Positions 25,377 to 33,995 of a DNA stretch of 64,000 bases are shown here, piece after piece (position 1 is the stretch's first letter; each line of letters opens with the position of its first letter). The translations under genes were made by a program, and so were the position numbers. This DNA is from Stackebrandtia endophytica (GTDB lineage Bacteria; Actinomycetota; Actinomycetes; Mycobacteriales; Micromonosporaceae), in the NCBI RefSeq assembly GCF_006716355.1, contig NZ_VFOW01000001.1, positions 124,001 to 188,000 of the forward strand, given 5' to 3'. The notes beneath the pieces are model-generated. The model was given only the letters and a program-made list of their open reading frames with translations, had not been told where the DNA came from and did no database searches.

Positions 25377-26123
25377 ATGGCGACGACGACACCGCCTCTG
25401 GCCATTGATGCCCGGCATCTGGTCAAGCGTTACAAGAGCAAGACGGCCGTTGACGGGATCAGCCTGCAGGTCCGGGTCGGGGAGACCTTCGGGGTCCTGG
25501 GCAGGAACGGTGCCGGCAAGACCACCACCATGGAGATGGTCGCCGGACTGCGCCGCCCCACCAAGGGAAGCGTGCGGATCCTGGGCCTGGATCCGTTCAC
25601 CGACCGGGCCGAGGTCCGTCAAGTACTCGGCGTCCAGTTGCAGCAGGCCAATCTCCATGATGCGCTGACCGCTCGTGAGCTGGTGAACCTCTACCGCAGT
25701 TTCTATCCCGACCCGTTGGACACCGATCGGGCTCTGGCGATGGTGGAACTGCAGGAGAAGGCCAAGACCCGGTTCGGCAATCTCTCCGGGGGCCAGATGC
25801 AGCGGCTCTCGATCGCCTTGGCGTTGGTGGGTCGGCCACGTGTGGTGATCCTCGACGAGTTGACCACCGGGTTGGATCCCAAGGCCCGGCGCCGGGTGTG
25901 GGCGACGATCGAGTCGTTGCGGGAGCAGACGGTGGTCTTGGTCAGTCACGCCATGGACGAGGTCGAGCGGCTCTGCGACCGGGTGGCGCTCATCGACGCG
26001 GGACGCATCATCGCGCAGGGCACCCCGGACGACCTGAAGGCACAGGCCCGCGTCGCCACTCTGGAGGACGCCTTTTTTCAGTTGAGCGGCAAGGAATTCC
26101 ACCACGATCACGAGGACGACTGA
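25377..26123 (+). CDS. ABC transporter ATP-binding protein (drug/antibiotic exporter type)
   Basis: 248 residues: Walker A GRNGAGKTT, signature LSGGQMQRLSIA, Walker B VVILDELTTGLD, H-loop VSHAMDEVERL. Sequence style (DrrA/CcmA group) suggests export. The ATG at 25377 lacks a good Shine-Dalgarno; AAAACT is 7 bases upstream. Stop overlaps the next start as TGATG/ATGA, coupling it to the permease. Confidence 0.94.
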   Translation: MATTTPPLAIDARHLVKRYKSKTAVDGISLQVRVGETFGVLGRNGAGKTTTMEMVAGLRRPTKGSVRILGLDPFTDRAEVRQVLGVQLQQANLHDALTARELVNLYRSFYPDPLDTDRALAMVELQEKAKTRFGNLSGGQMQRLSIALALVGRPRVVILDELTTGLDPKARRRVWATIESLREQTVVLVSHAMDEVERLCDRVALIDAGRIIAQGTPDDLKAQARVATLEDAFFQLSGKEFHHDHEDD

Positions 26124-26899
26124 TGACAACGACGACGATCCGCTCCTGCCGGCCCGGCGCCCTGGCCTTGACCAAGATGATCCAGGCCGAGGCCAAGATG
26201 ATCACCCGCTCCACCGCCAACCTCGTCGTTCCGTTGGGGCTACCCGTTCTGCTGTTGGTGATGCAGGGCTTGCGATCTGATGATCTGGGTCAGGAGGTCA
26301 CTCCCGGGGTCACCACGATGGACTACTACGCGCTGCCGGTGGTACTGACCATAGTGGTCACTTATATCGGTGCGATGAACTTCCCCAGTTTCCTGTCGAC
26401 GTATCGCAAGACCAAGGTGCTTCGACGTTTGGCGGTCACCCCGGCTTCTCCGGCCATGGTGCTGGTGGCTCAGATGGTGGCCAGTCTGATCCAGGTGTTC
26501 GTGGGCATCGCGCTCGCCTTCGGACTCGCCGTGCTGTTCTTCGAGGCCAATCCACCCGCCGACACGTTCATGGCCGTGATGGTCCTGGCTGCCTGTTGCG
26601 TGGCGATGTACGCGGTGGGCATGATCGTGGCCTCGGTGGCGCCCACTCCGAACGCGGCGGCGGCCATCGGTTTGATCGCGTTCTTCGCCATGGCCGCGCT
26701 GGGCGGGATGTTCGGTCCCATGGAGAATCTGCCCGAGGCGTTGGCGCAGGTGGGAGCCTGGCTGCCCTTCGGTGCCGCCGTCGAGGCATTCCAGTCCACG
26801 TGGATCGGCGAGACGGTCTCGTGGCAGAACTGGGTCAGTCTGGGTGGAAGTACGGTGCTCGGTCTCGCCGTGGCCTCCGCGCTCTTCCGTTGGGAGTGA
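26123..26899 (+). CDS. ABC-2 type transporter permease
   Basis: 258 residues with six predicted membrane helices and the ABC-2 layout (ANLVVPLGLPVLLLVMQGL; YYALPVVLTIVVTYIGAM; TYRKTKVLRRLAVTPASPAMVLVAQ; a late AALGGMFGPMENLPEAL loop). ATG 26123 overlaps the ATPase stop. Together they form a two-gene exporter beside a two-component system; the substrate is unknown. Confidence 0.93.
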   Translation: MTTTTIRSCRPGALALTKMIQAEAKMITRSTANLVVPLGLPVLLLVMQGLRSDDLGQEVTPGVTTMDYYALPVVLTIVVTYIGAMNFPSFLSTYRKTKVLRRLAVTPASPAMVLVAQMVASLIQVFVGIALAFGLAVLFFEANPPADTFMAVMVLAACCVAMYAVGMIVASVAPTPNAAAAIGLIAFFAMAALGGMFGPMENLPEALAQVGAWLPFGAAVEAFQSTWIGETVSWQNWVSLGGSTVLGLAVASALFRWE

Positions 26900-26915
26900 A
26901 CCGAATCAGCGTCGA

Positions 26916-26949
26916 CGGTGCCCACCGACCAAATGGTCGGTGGGCACCG
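26916..26949 (+). terminator. Terminator after the ABC exporter operon
   Basis: Perfect 16-bp stem with only two unpaired loop bases (arms 26916-26931 and 26934-26949), starting 17 bases after the permease stop codon. No U-tract. Confidence 0.88.
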
Positions 26950-27085
26950 CTCGTCAACCGGCAGGTGAACCGGTACAAGGTCTTGCGCACGACGAGGGCC
27001 CACGGCGCAGTTTGGCGGCCCCCTTCCGACCGAGCGGGTTCGCGGCCCCACACGGCAGAGCGATCTCGGCGTAGCATCCGGGGCC

Positions 27086-28444
27086 ATGACCGACGTGCTG
27101 CCCCGTTCCACCCGCATCGGATACGCCATGGGCTCTCTGGCGACCGGGGCGTTCGGCACGGTTCCGGGCCTGTTGCTGCTGCCCTACCTCACCGACAACC
27201 TCGGCGTCACCGCCGCAGTGGCCGGGTTGTTGGTCCTCCTGCCGAAAGCCTGGGATGTCCTGCTCAATCCCGTCGCCGGGCGCATTTCGGACCGCACCCG
27301 CTCCCGGTGGGGGCCGAGACGCCCGTACCTGTTGTTCGCCGGTGTCGCGATGGCGCTGTCGTTCGCCGGGATGTTCGCGGCACCGGTGGAGGAGCCGGTC
27401 TGGGCTGCCGCCGTCTGGTGTGCCGCCGTGTTCTTCCTGACCGCGACCGCCTTCGCGTTCTTCCAGGTCCCCTATGTCGCGATGCCCGCCGAGATCACCG
27501 ACGGATACACCGAACGGACTCGGCTGATGACCTGGCGAGTGGCGGTCCTCGCGGTGGCGATTCTGGTCTCCGGCGCGGCGGCACCGCTGGTGGTCACGGC
27601 CACCGGTGGTGGAATCACCGGGCACCGCTGGATGGGGGTGTTCGTCGCCGGGTTGATCGCGATCGGCGCGATAGGCGCGTTCGTGGGCACCCGAAGCTCA
27701 CCGATGTCGAGCCCGACCGCCAACGAACCGAGCCTGCGAGCTCAACTGGCGATCGCTCGACGCAATCGTCCGTTCATGATCCTGTTGACGGTGTTCGTGG
27801 TTCAGACGGTGGGTATCGCCACGATGTTGGCAGGAGTCAAATATGTGGCCGATCAGGTGATCGGTCGTCCCGACGACGGTGCGACGTTCCTGTTCGCGTG
27901 CTTCGTCGGCCCGGCGCTGCTGGTGATGCCACTGTGGAATCGCGTCGGTGCCGCAGTGGGCAAGAACCGATCGCTGGCCATGGCCGCGACGCTGATGGCC
28001 GTGGCCGCCTCGCTGCTGGTGACCGCGTGGTGGCTGCCGCCCCCGGTGGTTTATCTGATCGTCGCGGTGATGGGTGTCGGGTACGCGGGTCAGCAGGTGT
28101 TCGCCATGGCGATGCTGCCCGACTGCATCGCCTACGACACCGCCCGCACGAAGCGCCGCCAGGCGGGGGTGTTCACCGGGTTGTGGACCGCCGGTGAAAC
28201 GCTTGGCCTGGCATTGGGCCCCGGGGTGTTCGCCGTCGTGTTGACATTGGGGGGTTACCTGTCGTCGGCGGGTGAGACGGTCACTCAACCGGACTCGGCG
28301 CGATGGGCGATTCTGTTGGGGTTCACCGTGATCCCGGCGATCCTGATCGGCCCGATCACGGCGTTGCTGTCACGCTACGACCTGACCGAGACCACAATGG
28401 AGTCGGTGACGGCGAACCCACCGACTGACGCCGCACTGGGATAG
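27086..28444 (+). CDS. MFS transporter of the GPH (glycoside-pentoside-hexuronide) symporter type
   Basis: 452 residues with 12 membrane helices. The N-terminal GYAMGSLATGAFGTVPGLLLLPYLTDNLGV and WDVLLNPVAGRISDRTRSRWGPRRPYLL are characteristic of GPH cation symporters of the MelB group, where the Asp residues bind the coupling cation. Cytoplasmic loop TRTKRRQAG is also typical. Sugar substrate unknown; no glycosidase is adjacent. It is 3 bases from the next gene, suggesting an operon. Confidence 0.88.
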   Translation: MTDVLPRSTRIGYAMGSLATGAFGTVPGLLLLPYLTDNLGVTAAVAGLLVLLPKAWDVLLNPVAGRISDRTRSRWGPRRPYLLFAGVAMALSFAGMFAAPVEEPVWAAAVWCAAVFFLTATAFAFFQVPYVAMPAEITDGYTERTRLMTWRVAVLAVAILVSGAAAPLVVTATGGGITGHRWMGVFVAGLIAIGAIGAFVGTRSSPMSSPTANEPSLRAQLAIARRNRPFMILLTVFVVQTVGIATMLAGVKYVADQVIGRPDDGATFLFACFVGPALLVMPLWNRVGAAVGKNRSLAMAATLMAVAASLLVTAWWLPPPVVYLIVAVMGVGYAGQQVFAMAMLPDCIAYDTARTKRRQAGVFTGLWTAGETLGLALGPGVFAVVLTLGGYLSSAGETVTQPDSARWAILLGFTVIPAILIGPITALLSRYDLTETTMESVTANPPTDAALG

Positions 28445-28447
28445 TTT

Positions 28448-29905
28448 GTGAGGGTGATCAACGCGCTGCCGCCCCGTGGTGTCCCCGCCGAACAGGTGCT
28501 GGCCGAACTGACTCGGCTACGTTCGGTCGACCTTCCCACCCACGGTGGAACCCTGTTCAGTTACGTCTACGACTCCGGCGAACCCGACCTCGACGCTCTC
28601 GCCCAGTCGGCCCACGCGTTGTCGTCCCACGTCAACGGACTCGATCCGACCGCGTTCCCGTCACTGTTGGCCACCGAGAACGCATTGGTGGCCGCGGCCG
28701 CCGAACTACTCGGCGGCCCGGAGGCGCGACCGGTGGGTTCGGTGACCAGCGGCGGCACCGAGTCGATAATTCTGGCGGTCAAAGCCGCCCGCGACTCCCG
28801 CCCCGAGGTGTCCCACCCGCGGATGGTGGTGCCCGGAACCGCCCATGCCGCCTTCGCCAAGGCCGCCTCGTATCTGCGGGTCGAGTTGGACTCGATTCCG
28901 GTTGACCCGCGAACGCTGATGGCCGACCCCTCGGCCATGGCCGAGGCCGTCACCGCCGAAACCGTGTTGATCGTGGCATCGGCACCCTCCTATGCGCACG
29001 GCGTCATCGATCCGGTGTCCGACATCGCCGCGATCGCGGCGGCCGCCGGGATCAGGTGTCATGTGGACGCCTGTTTCGGAGGGTGGATCCTGCCGTATCT
29101 GCGACGCCTCGGGGTGACCGTGCCCGACTTCGACTTCACCGTCGAAGGGGTCACGAGCGTGTCCGTCGACCTCCACAAGTACGCCTACTGTCCCAAGGGG
29201 ACATCGGTGCTGTTGCACCGGGACGACCGGTTGCGCATCAGCCAGTACTTCGGTTACGCCGACTGGCCCGGCTACACGATGGTCAACTCCGGTATCGCCT
29301 CGACCAGGTCCGGCGGCCCCATAGCCGCGGCGGTGGCGACGATGCGCCACATCGGTGATGACGGCTATCTGCGATTGGCGGAACGGACACGGCGCGCGGT
29401 CGAGCAGATCGCCCGGGCCGTCACCACGGTGGACGGTCTGCGCCTGATGGCTCCGGCCGATTACATGGTCGTCTGCTTCACCTCCGACGACCCCGACCTG
29501 GACCTGTTCGTCCTGGCCGACGAGTTGGCGGCCGCCGGTTGGCACACACAACCCCAGTTGCCCTTCGGCGACATCGACGCGAGCATCCACCTGACGGTGA
29601 CCGCGGCGGTGGAACCGACGGCGCACCGGTTCGCCGCGGCACTTCGAGATGCCGTCGACGCGGCACGACGGCGTGGGCGCCCCGAACTGCCTTCGCAATT
29701 GACGACGATGGTGGCGGCCATGCAACCCGATCAGTTGACTCCGCAGTTGGTCGGCGGGTTGGCCGCTCAACTCGGGTTGACCGACCCGGATTCCATAGCC
29801 GGGAACATGGCCGCGGTCAACGGTCTGCTGGCCGTCGCCTCCCCCCGCGTCCGTGAGCGGCTCCTCGTCGAGTTCGTCAGCCTGCTGCAACGGCCGACCT
29901 CATGA
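28448..29905 (+). CDS. PLP-dependent group II decarboxylase/sphingosine-1-phosphate-lyase-like enzyme
   Basis: 485 residues of fold-type I PLP enzyme. VTSGGTESIILAVKAAR binds the cofactor phosphate, HVDACFGG stacks on PLP, and Lys of SVDLHKYAYCPKG forms the Schiff base, all as in sphingosine-1-phosphate lyase and glutamate-decarboxylase relatives. The extra C-terminal 75 residues are helical. Start is GTG 28448. It lies between a transporter and endonuclease V with 3-base gap and ATGA overlap; substrate unknown. Confidence 0.88.
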   Translation: MRVINALPPRGVPAEQVLAELTRLRSVDLPTHGGTLFSYVYDSGEPDLDALAQSAHALSSHVNGLDPTAFPSLLATENALVAAAAELLGGPEARPVGSVTSGGTESIILAVKAARDSRPEVSHPRMVVPGTAHAAFAKAASYLRVELDSIPVDPRTLMADPSAMAEAVTAETVLIVASAPSYAHGVIDPVSDIAAIAAAAGIRCHVDACFGGWILPYLRRLGVTVPDFDFTVEGVTSVSVDLHKYAYCPKGTSVLLHRDDRLRISQYFGYADWPGYTMVNSGIASTRSGGPIAAAVATMRHIGDDGYLRLAERTRRAVEQIARAVTTVDGLRLMAPADYMVVCFTSDDPDLDLFVLADELAAAGWHTQPQLPFGDIDASIHLTVTAAVEPTAHRFAAALRDAVDAARRRGRPELPSQLTTMVAAMQPDQLTPQLVGGLAAQLGLTDPDSIAGNMAAVNGLLAVASPRVRERLLVEFVSLLQRPTS

Positions 29906-30627
29906 CCGATCTGTCCGTTGACGACGCGATACGCCTTCAGGAGGCGTGGCGGGATCGGGTGCGCATCCCCACCGAGCGGCTCGACCCCGACACCGCGACC
30001 GGTGTCGACATCGGATACGACTCAGCCTCGGATCGGCTGGTCGCCGTCGCCGCGACCATCGACCTGGCGACGTTGACCGTGACCGAGGTGGCCGTTGCCG
30101 TCGGCACCGCCGACTTTCCATACGTACCAGGGTTGTTGGGCTTTCGTGAAGTCCCGATGTTCGAGATCGTCGTCGGGAAACTGCGCGACCGGCCGCAGTT
30201 GTTGGTCTGTGACGGGCACGGTTTGGCGCATCCTCGCCGATTCGGCTCGGCTTGCCACCTGGGTGTCGCCACGGGGATACCGGCCATCGGGGTGGCCAAG
30301 AACCCGCCGCAGTATTCGGTGCCCGACCCGGCCGACCAACGCGGCTCCCGGACCGGTGTCTACGACGGAACCGACCACATCGGATATTCGCTGCGCACGC
30401 GCACCTCGGTCAAACCGGTCTACGTCTCGGTCGGCCACGACATCGGGCTCGACGAGGCCGTGGACATCGTGCTGCGATTGACCCCTGAGTACCGGTTGCC
30501 GGAGACGACCCGACAAGCCGACCGACTGGGCCGACGACTGCTCGCCGAGATGTCTGGCGATTCCGCCCTGAGTGTCCCCTCCGAAAGGCTAGCGTCTCAA
30601 CCGGGCGCGATATCCGAGCCCACCTGA
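29902..30627 (+). CDS. nfi: Endonuclease V (deoxyinosine 3' endonuclease)
   Basis: Nicks DNA one base 3' to deoxyinosine in alternative excision repair. 241 residues with GVDIGYD (first metal Asp), FPYVPGLLGFREVP (the PYxP wedge motif), VCDGHGLAHPRRFGSACHLGV and GVAKNP. ATG 29902 overlaps the previous stop as ATGA. The last 15 or so residues are non-conserved. Confidence 0.94.
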   Translation: MTDLSVDDAIRLQEAWRDRVRIPTERLDPDTATGVDIGYDSASDRLVAVAATIDLATLTVTEVAVAVGTADFPYVPGLLGFREVPMFEIVVGKLRDRPQLLVCDGHGLAHPRRFGSACHLGVATGIPAIGVAKNPPQYSVPDPADQRGSRTGVYDGTDHIGYSLRTRTSVKPVYVSVGHDIGLDEAVDIVLRLTPEYRLPETTRQADRLGRRLLAEMSGDSALSVPSERLASQPGAISEPT

Positions 30628-30642
30628 AACGGAGGGGCCACC

Positions 30643-31011
30643 ATGAGAATCCGCACCGTGCTGATCACCGGTGTCACCGGGGCGCTGTTGGGTTTGAGCA
30701 GCATCGCACCCGCCGGTGCGGTCGTGACCGATTCGACCGGCGGTCCGGTGGCGGAATCCGAAGTCTGCCCACAAGGGTGGTTCTGCGGCTTCCAACAACC
30801 GTCCTATCAGGGCGAATGGGTCGGCGGGGCGGACTCCTACATCTGTTACACGCCCCTCAACGACGCACAGTCGGTGGCCAACCGGACCGGCCACACCATT
30901 CGGTTCTTCAGCCAACCGCACTGCCAAGGCGAATACTTCGACCTGACCACCGGATACGGAATGACCCACACACCGTTCGCAGTGGCCAGCACCAGCACCG
31001 CCTGGTACTGA
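30643..31011 (+). CDS. Secreted peptidase inhibitor family I36-like protein
   Basis: 122 residues; signal peptide about 1-28 (ending PAGA). The mature protein has the I36/crystallin-like pattern CPQGWFCGFQQPSYQGEW ... NRTGHTIRFFSQPHCQGEYFDL, with four cysteines likely forming two disulfides. Family members include the Streptomyces metalloproteinase inhibitor, but many are untested. GGAGGGG is 5 bases before the ATG. Possible partner to the serpin in protease control, though that one lacks a signal peptide. Confidence 0.85.
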   Translation: MRIRTVLITGVTGALLGLSSIAPAGAVVTDSTGGPVAESEVCPQGWFCGFQQPSYQGEWVGGADSYICYTPLNDAQSVANRTGHTIRFFSQPHCQGEYFDLTTGYGMTHTPFAVASTSTAWY

Positions 31012-31100
31012 CAAACCGGTTTCGGCGCGCCCGGGTGAAATCCACGCCCCCGAGCGCGACGTGCCGTATCGTCCCTCCCGCTGACCGCGAAAGGGGCGCC

Positions 31101-31364
31101 ATGACCCGGCCCGACCCGGCACGACCGACCTCGGCATCCGACCTCCCCGGACCACGAGGCTCCCGCTCGACATCGATCAACTGTTCCCGCCGGACTCTGT
31201 TGCTCGGTACCGCGGTGTCGGCCGGGCTGTTGGCCGTCGGCGGCGGGACCTGGTCGGCCGTCGCCGAACCCGGCGTCGAATGTCGACAATGGTGCCTGGA
31301 GTTCAGTGACAACGAATGCAGGCGTGGAAATCGACCCGCCTGCGCGCCCCTATCCGCGTCATAG
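31101..31364 (+). CDS. Small Tat-type secreted Cys-containing protein, unknown function
   Basis: 87 residues. After a 30-residue hydrophilic lead, SRRTLLLGTAVSAGLLAVGGG is a twin-arginine-like signal with a hydrophobic core. The short mature part has four Cys in CRQWCLEFSDNECRRGNRPAC, suggesting two disulfides or a metal site. AAGGGG lies 4 bases before ATG 31101. It sits between the I36-like inhibitor and the threonine-dehydratase-like gene. I do not recognise a family. Confidence 0.62.
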   Translation: MTRPDPARPTSASDLPGPRGSRSTSINCSRRTLLLGTAVSAGLLAVGGGTWSAVAEPGVECRQWCLEFSDNECRRGNRPACAPLSAS

Positions 31365-31382
31365 CCGGGAACAATGGTGGCC

Positions 31383-32327
31383 ATGGAACTGGTAACGCTG
31401 GAACGCGTACAGCAGGCGGCCGAGACCATTGCCGACCTCGCGGTGAGAACCCCGTTGATTCCCGCCGGCTGGGCGGGTCGGCTCTGGTTGAAGCCGGAGA
31501 ACCTGCAACCCGTCGGCGCCTTCAAGATCCGCGGTGCCGCCAACGCGGTGGCTCACCTGACCGACAGCGCCGTCGGAGTACTCACCCATTCTTCGGGCAA
31601 TCACGGTCGGGCGCTGGGATACGTAGCCGCCAGTCTGGGTATTCCCTGCGTCATCGTGGTGCCCGACGCCGCCCCGAAGGTGAAGATCGACGCGATGCGC
31701 GCCACCGGCGCCGAGATCGTGATCGTTCCAGGCGCCGAACGTGAATCCACGGCCGCGGCGCTGCTCACCGAACGCGGAATGCAGTTGGTCCCGCCCTACG
31801 ACGACCCCGACGTGATCGCCGGGCAGGGGACGGTCGGCCTGGAAATCCTCGCCGACGCCCCCGATGTGGACACCGTCGTGATTCCGGTCGGCGGCGGTGG
31901 CCTGGCTTCGGGGGTCAGCACCGTCGTCAAGGCGTTGTCACCGCGAACCCGCGTCATCGGCGTGGAACCGGAGCTCGCCGCCGACGCCGCCGACAGCCTT
32001 CGACAGCGTCACCGGGTGGTCTGGTCCCCCGCGGCCACCTACCGAACCATCGCCGACGGCGCGCGAACCGCCCTGTCGGAGCTCACGTTCGCCCACATCG
32101 ACGCACATGTCGACGAGATCGTCACCATCAGCGACGACGAGATCCGTGCTGCGGTCGGACTGTTGGCCAGACGATCGCACCTGGTGGCCGAACCGACCGG
32201 CGCGATGACCACGGCCGCCCACCTGAAGTACGGTCACACCTGGGGCCGCACCGTCGCGGTGATCTCCGGCGGCAACATCGAACCGTCCCAATTGGCGGAG
32301 CTGGTGGTTCAGACCGATCCCGCCTGA
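31383..32327 (+). CDS. Threonine ammonia-lyase/serine-threonine dehydratase family PLP enzyme
   Basis: 314 residues, fold-type II PLP enzyme. Schiff-base Lys in GAFKIRGAANAV; THSSGNHGRALGY binds substrate carboxylate; PVGGGGLASG binds the phosphate. It lacks the C-terminal ACT-like regulatory domain of biosynthetic IlvA, so resembles catabolic threonine dehydratase or serine racemase-like enzymes. Start ATG 31383 is preferred: AACAAT (31370-31375) lies 7 bases upstream; ATG 31374 is in frame. Confidence 0.88.
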   Translation: MELVTLERVQQAAETIADLAVRTPLIPAGWAGRLWLKPENLQPVGAFKIRGAANAVAHLTDSAVGVLTHSSGNHGRALGYVAASLGIPCVIVVPDAAPKVKIDAMRATGAEIVIVPGAERESTAAALLTERGMQLVPPYDDPDVIAGQGTVGLEILADAPDVDTVVIPVGGGGLASGVSTVVKALSPRTRVIGVEPELAADAADSLRQRHRVVWSPAATYRTIADGARTALSELTFAHIDAHVDEIVTISDDEIRAAVGLLARRSHLVAEPTGAMTTAAHLKYGHTWGRTVAVISGGNIEPSQLAELVVQTDPA

Positions 32328-32724
32328 GACTGGGTGACCATGTCGCGATCGAGACTGGACTTCCCATAGCGATCGGTGGCGGACCACTGGTCGGTGCGAG
32401 TCTCCAAGCACATCACGCCGGATCGACCAGGCGAGCCCCCGCCCCGCCGTCTCGTCGGTTCGCCGACCGATCCCGACCCGATCCCTTCCGAACGGTCCAG
32501 GTCGAACCGTCGTAGAGCCCGCAGACCGTCGACCGACCCCGGGGTCCAAACCCGTTCGGCCACAAGGACCTGTCCGGGTCGGCATATCCCAGATCCGGCG
32601 TCGGCGATCGGCTCGACATCCAGTTTGGAGCGGGCGAATCGATGCCCGTCACCCGTCTGCCGATTCCGACGTCGATCATCATGTACATTTGTCCATGTAC
32701 TTTTGTACATGAAAGGATTCGACA
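32328..32724. other. Intergenic stretch of about 400 bases, no convincing gene
   Basis: Open frames exist on the minus strand (for example 32309-32710, 133 codons) but run into the dehydratase gene, are Arg/Ser/Gly rich and match nothing I recognise. The right end holds the operator-like palindromes of the SMR gene. Confidence 0.5.
32680..32711 (+). promoter_or_regulatory. Two overlapping 18-bp palindromes upstream of the SMR pump
   Basis: Site 1 (32680-32697): CATGTAC-ATTT-GTCCATG, one mismatch. Site 2 (32694-32711): CATGTAC-TTTT-GTACATG, perfect. They share four bases and are offset by 14 bp, a layout suited to two TetR dimers. The second gene of the operon encodes a TetR protein, so autoregulation of pump plus regulator is likely (inference). 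Confidence 0.65.
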
Positions 32725-33045
32725 GTGGCCTACCTCTTCCTGTCCCTCGCCATCACCTCCGAAGTCATCGGCACCAGCCTCCTCAAAAGCACCGAGGGGT
32801 TCACCAAACTCTGGCCCACTGCGGCATCACTCGGCGCATACGCCGTAGCCTTCTACCTGCTTGCTCGCACCGTCGAGAAGCTTGAGGTCGGCATGGTCTA
32901 CGCACTGTGGTCCGGAGTCGGAACGGTCATCATCGTCATCATCGGGATGTTGTTCCTCAATGAACCCGTCACCGCCGTGAAGGTGCTCGGCATCGGTTTG
33001 GTGGTGGGGGGAGCCGTCATCCTCAATCTGGGAGGAACCCATTGA
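32725..33045 (+). CDS. SMR-family multidrug efflux protein (EmrE/QacE type)
   Basis: 106 residues with four membrane helices. Glu13 in LAITSEVIGTSLLKS is the essential drug/proton-binding residue of the family; YALWSGVGTV in TM3 is also conserved. Works as a dimer in the membrane exporting lipophilic cations. GTG 32725 follows AAAGGA by 7 bases. Stop overlaps the next start (TTGA). Confidence 0.95.
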   Translation: MAYLFLSLAITSEVIGTSLLKSTEGFTKLWPTAASLGAYAVAFYLLARTVEKLEVGMVYALWSGVGTVIIVIIGMLFLNEPVTAVKVLGIGLVVGGAVILNLGGTH

Positions 33046-33575
33046 GTCCGCGCCGTGACCCCAACCGCCGGTCGGCGATCCTCGCCGCGACCCGACAGAT
33101 CATCGCCGAACACGGCACCGCCCGCGTCACCCACCGGCTCGTGGCGGCGAAGGCGAATGTGCCGTTGGGTTCGACGACCTACTACTTCGCCGATCTCGAT
33201 GAACTGGTGACCGCCGCGTTGGACGACGCGCTGGCGCGGTACACCGAGATGATTCAACGCTGGCGGCACGAGTTGACAACCGACGACGACCTACCGTTGA
33301 CCCTCATCCGTCTGGCCGTCGAATGCCTCGCCGACCGGACCACCGCGATCACCGAGTTCGATCTGCGGTTGGCCGCCGTCCGCGAACCGAAGCTTCGTCC
33401 GCTGGCCAGGGCATGGGATTCCCAGTTGTATCAACTGTTGAGCGAACATGCACCACCCGACGCCTGCCGCGCGGCCATCGACCTGGTCAACGGTGCGATG
33501 CTCGCCGCGTTGAGAGACGACGGCGAGCTCGACCGGCGCTATCTCACCGACACGCTGACCGCCCTGGGACTGTAA
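33042..33575 (+). CDS. TetR-family repressor of the SMR pump
   Basis: 177 residues; HTH in ILAATRQIIAEHGTARVTHRLVAAKANVPLGSTTYYFADLDEL. TTG 33042 follows GGGAGGA by 5 bases and overlaps the pump stop codon, so the two are coupled. Likely binds the double palindrome before the pump gene and is released by a pump substrate (inference). Confidence 0.9.
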   Translation: MSPRRDPNRRSAILAATRQIIAEHGTARVTHRLVAAKANVPLGSTTYYFADLDELVTAALDDALARYTEMIQRWRHELTTDDDLPLTLIRLAVECLADRTTAITEFDLRLAAVREPKLRPLARAWDSQLYQLLSEHAPPDACRAAIDLVNGAMLAALRDDGELDRRYLTDTLTALGL

Positions 33576-33590
33576 ACCTCGATCGATGGT

Positions 33591-33631
33591 GGTCCGGTGA
33601 GAGTAGAAACCACTCAAGCTCTCACCGGACC
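33591..33631 (+). terminator. Terminator of the SMR-TetR operon
   Basis: Perfect 13-bp arms, 33591-33603 and 33619-33631, with a 15-base loop, starting 15 bases after the TetR stop codon. Confidence 0.85.
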
Positions 33632-33995
33632 GTTTGTGGAATGCCGAACGCGAGGTTCACCATCGGGCTCAACCGAGCAGCCACCTCGCTTCGGGCAAAA
33701 AGGTTGTCTTTGAGCCTGCTGTTCCGTTACACAACGAGGCCCGAAGACAACCTCCATGAACCAGTCTCCCCCACCGTAGCCCGCGCGCACCGGGCACCGG
33801 GCACCGAAATCTCCAGTTCTTTTGACAGCCAACGATAATGAGCCGGGTAGCGGCGTGACATCGGAGTGCGCGACGGTTCTGGCAACAGGCGATTCCCCGT
33901 TCTGCCGAGACACGCCGACGTCGAATCCACCGAACTACTGGAGTTGATCACGATCACCGCGACTCGGACCGGCATCGATCCCGGTCCCGGCTAAA
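33632..33995. other. Intergenic stretch with an unexplained inverted repeat and a possible gene remnant
   Basis: AGGTTGTCTT (33701-33710) and AAGACAACCT (33744-33753) are perfect 10-bp inverted arms 33 bases apart. On the plus strand, a short open stretch ending at the TAA near 33993 (ESTELLELITITATRTGIDP...) reads like the C-terminus of a lost protein. No complete gene is supported. The base composition is less GC-rich than the neighbours. Confidence 0.4.

Noticed and set aside
32309-32710. 133-codon minus-strand gene between dehydratase and SMR pump
   Set aside because: No ribosome site, no recognised domain, and its start lies inside the double operator of the SMR gene; not enough to call.
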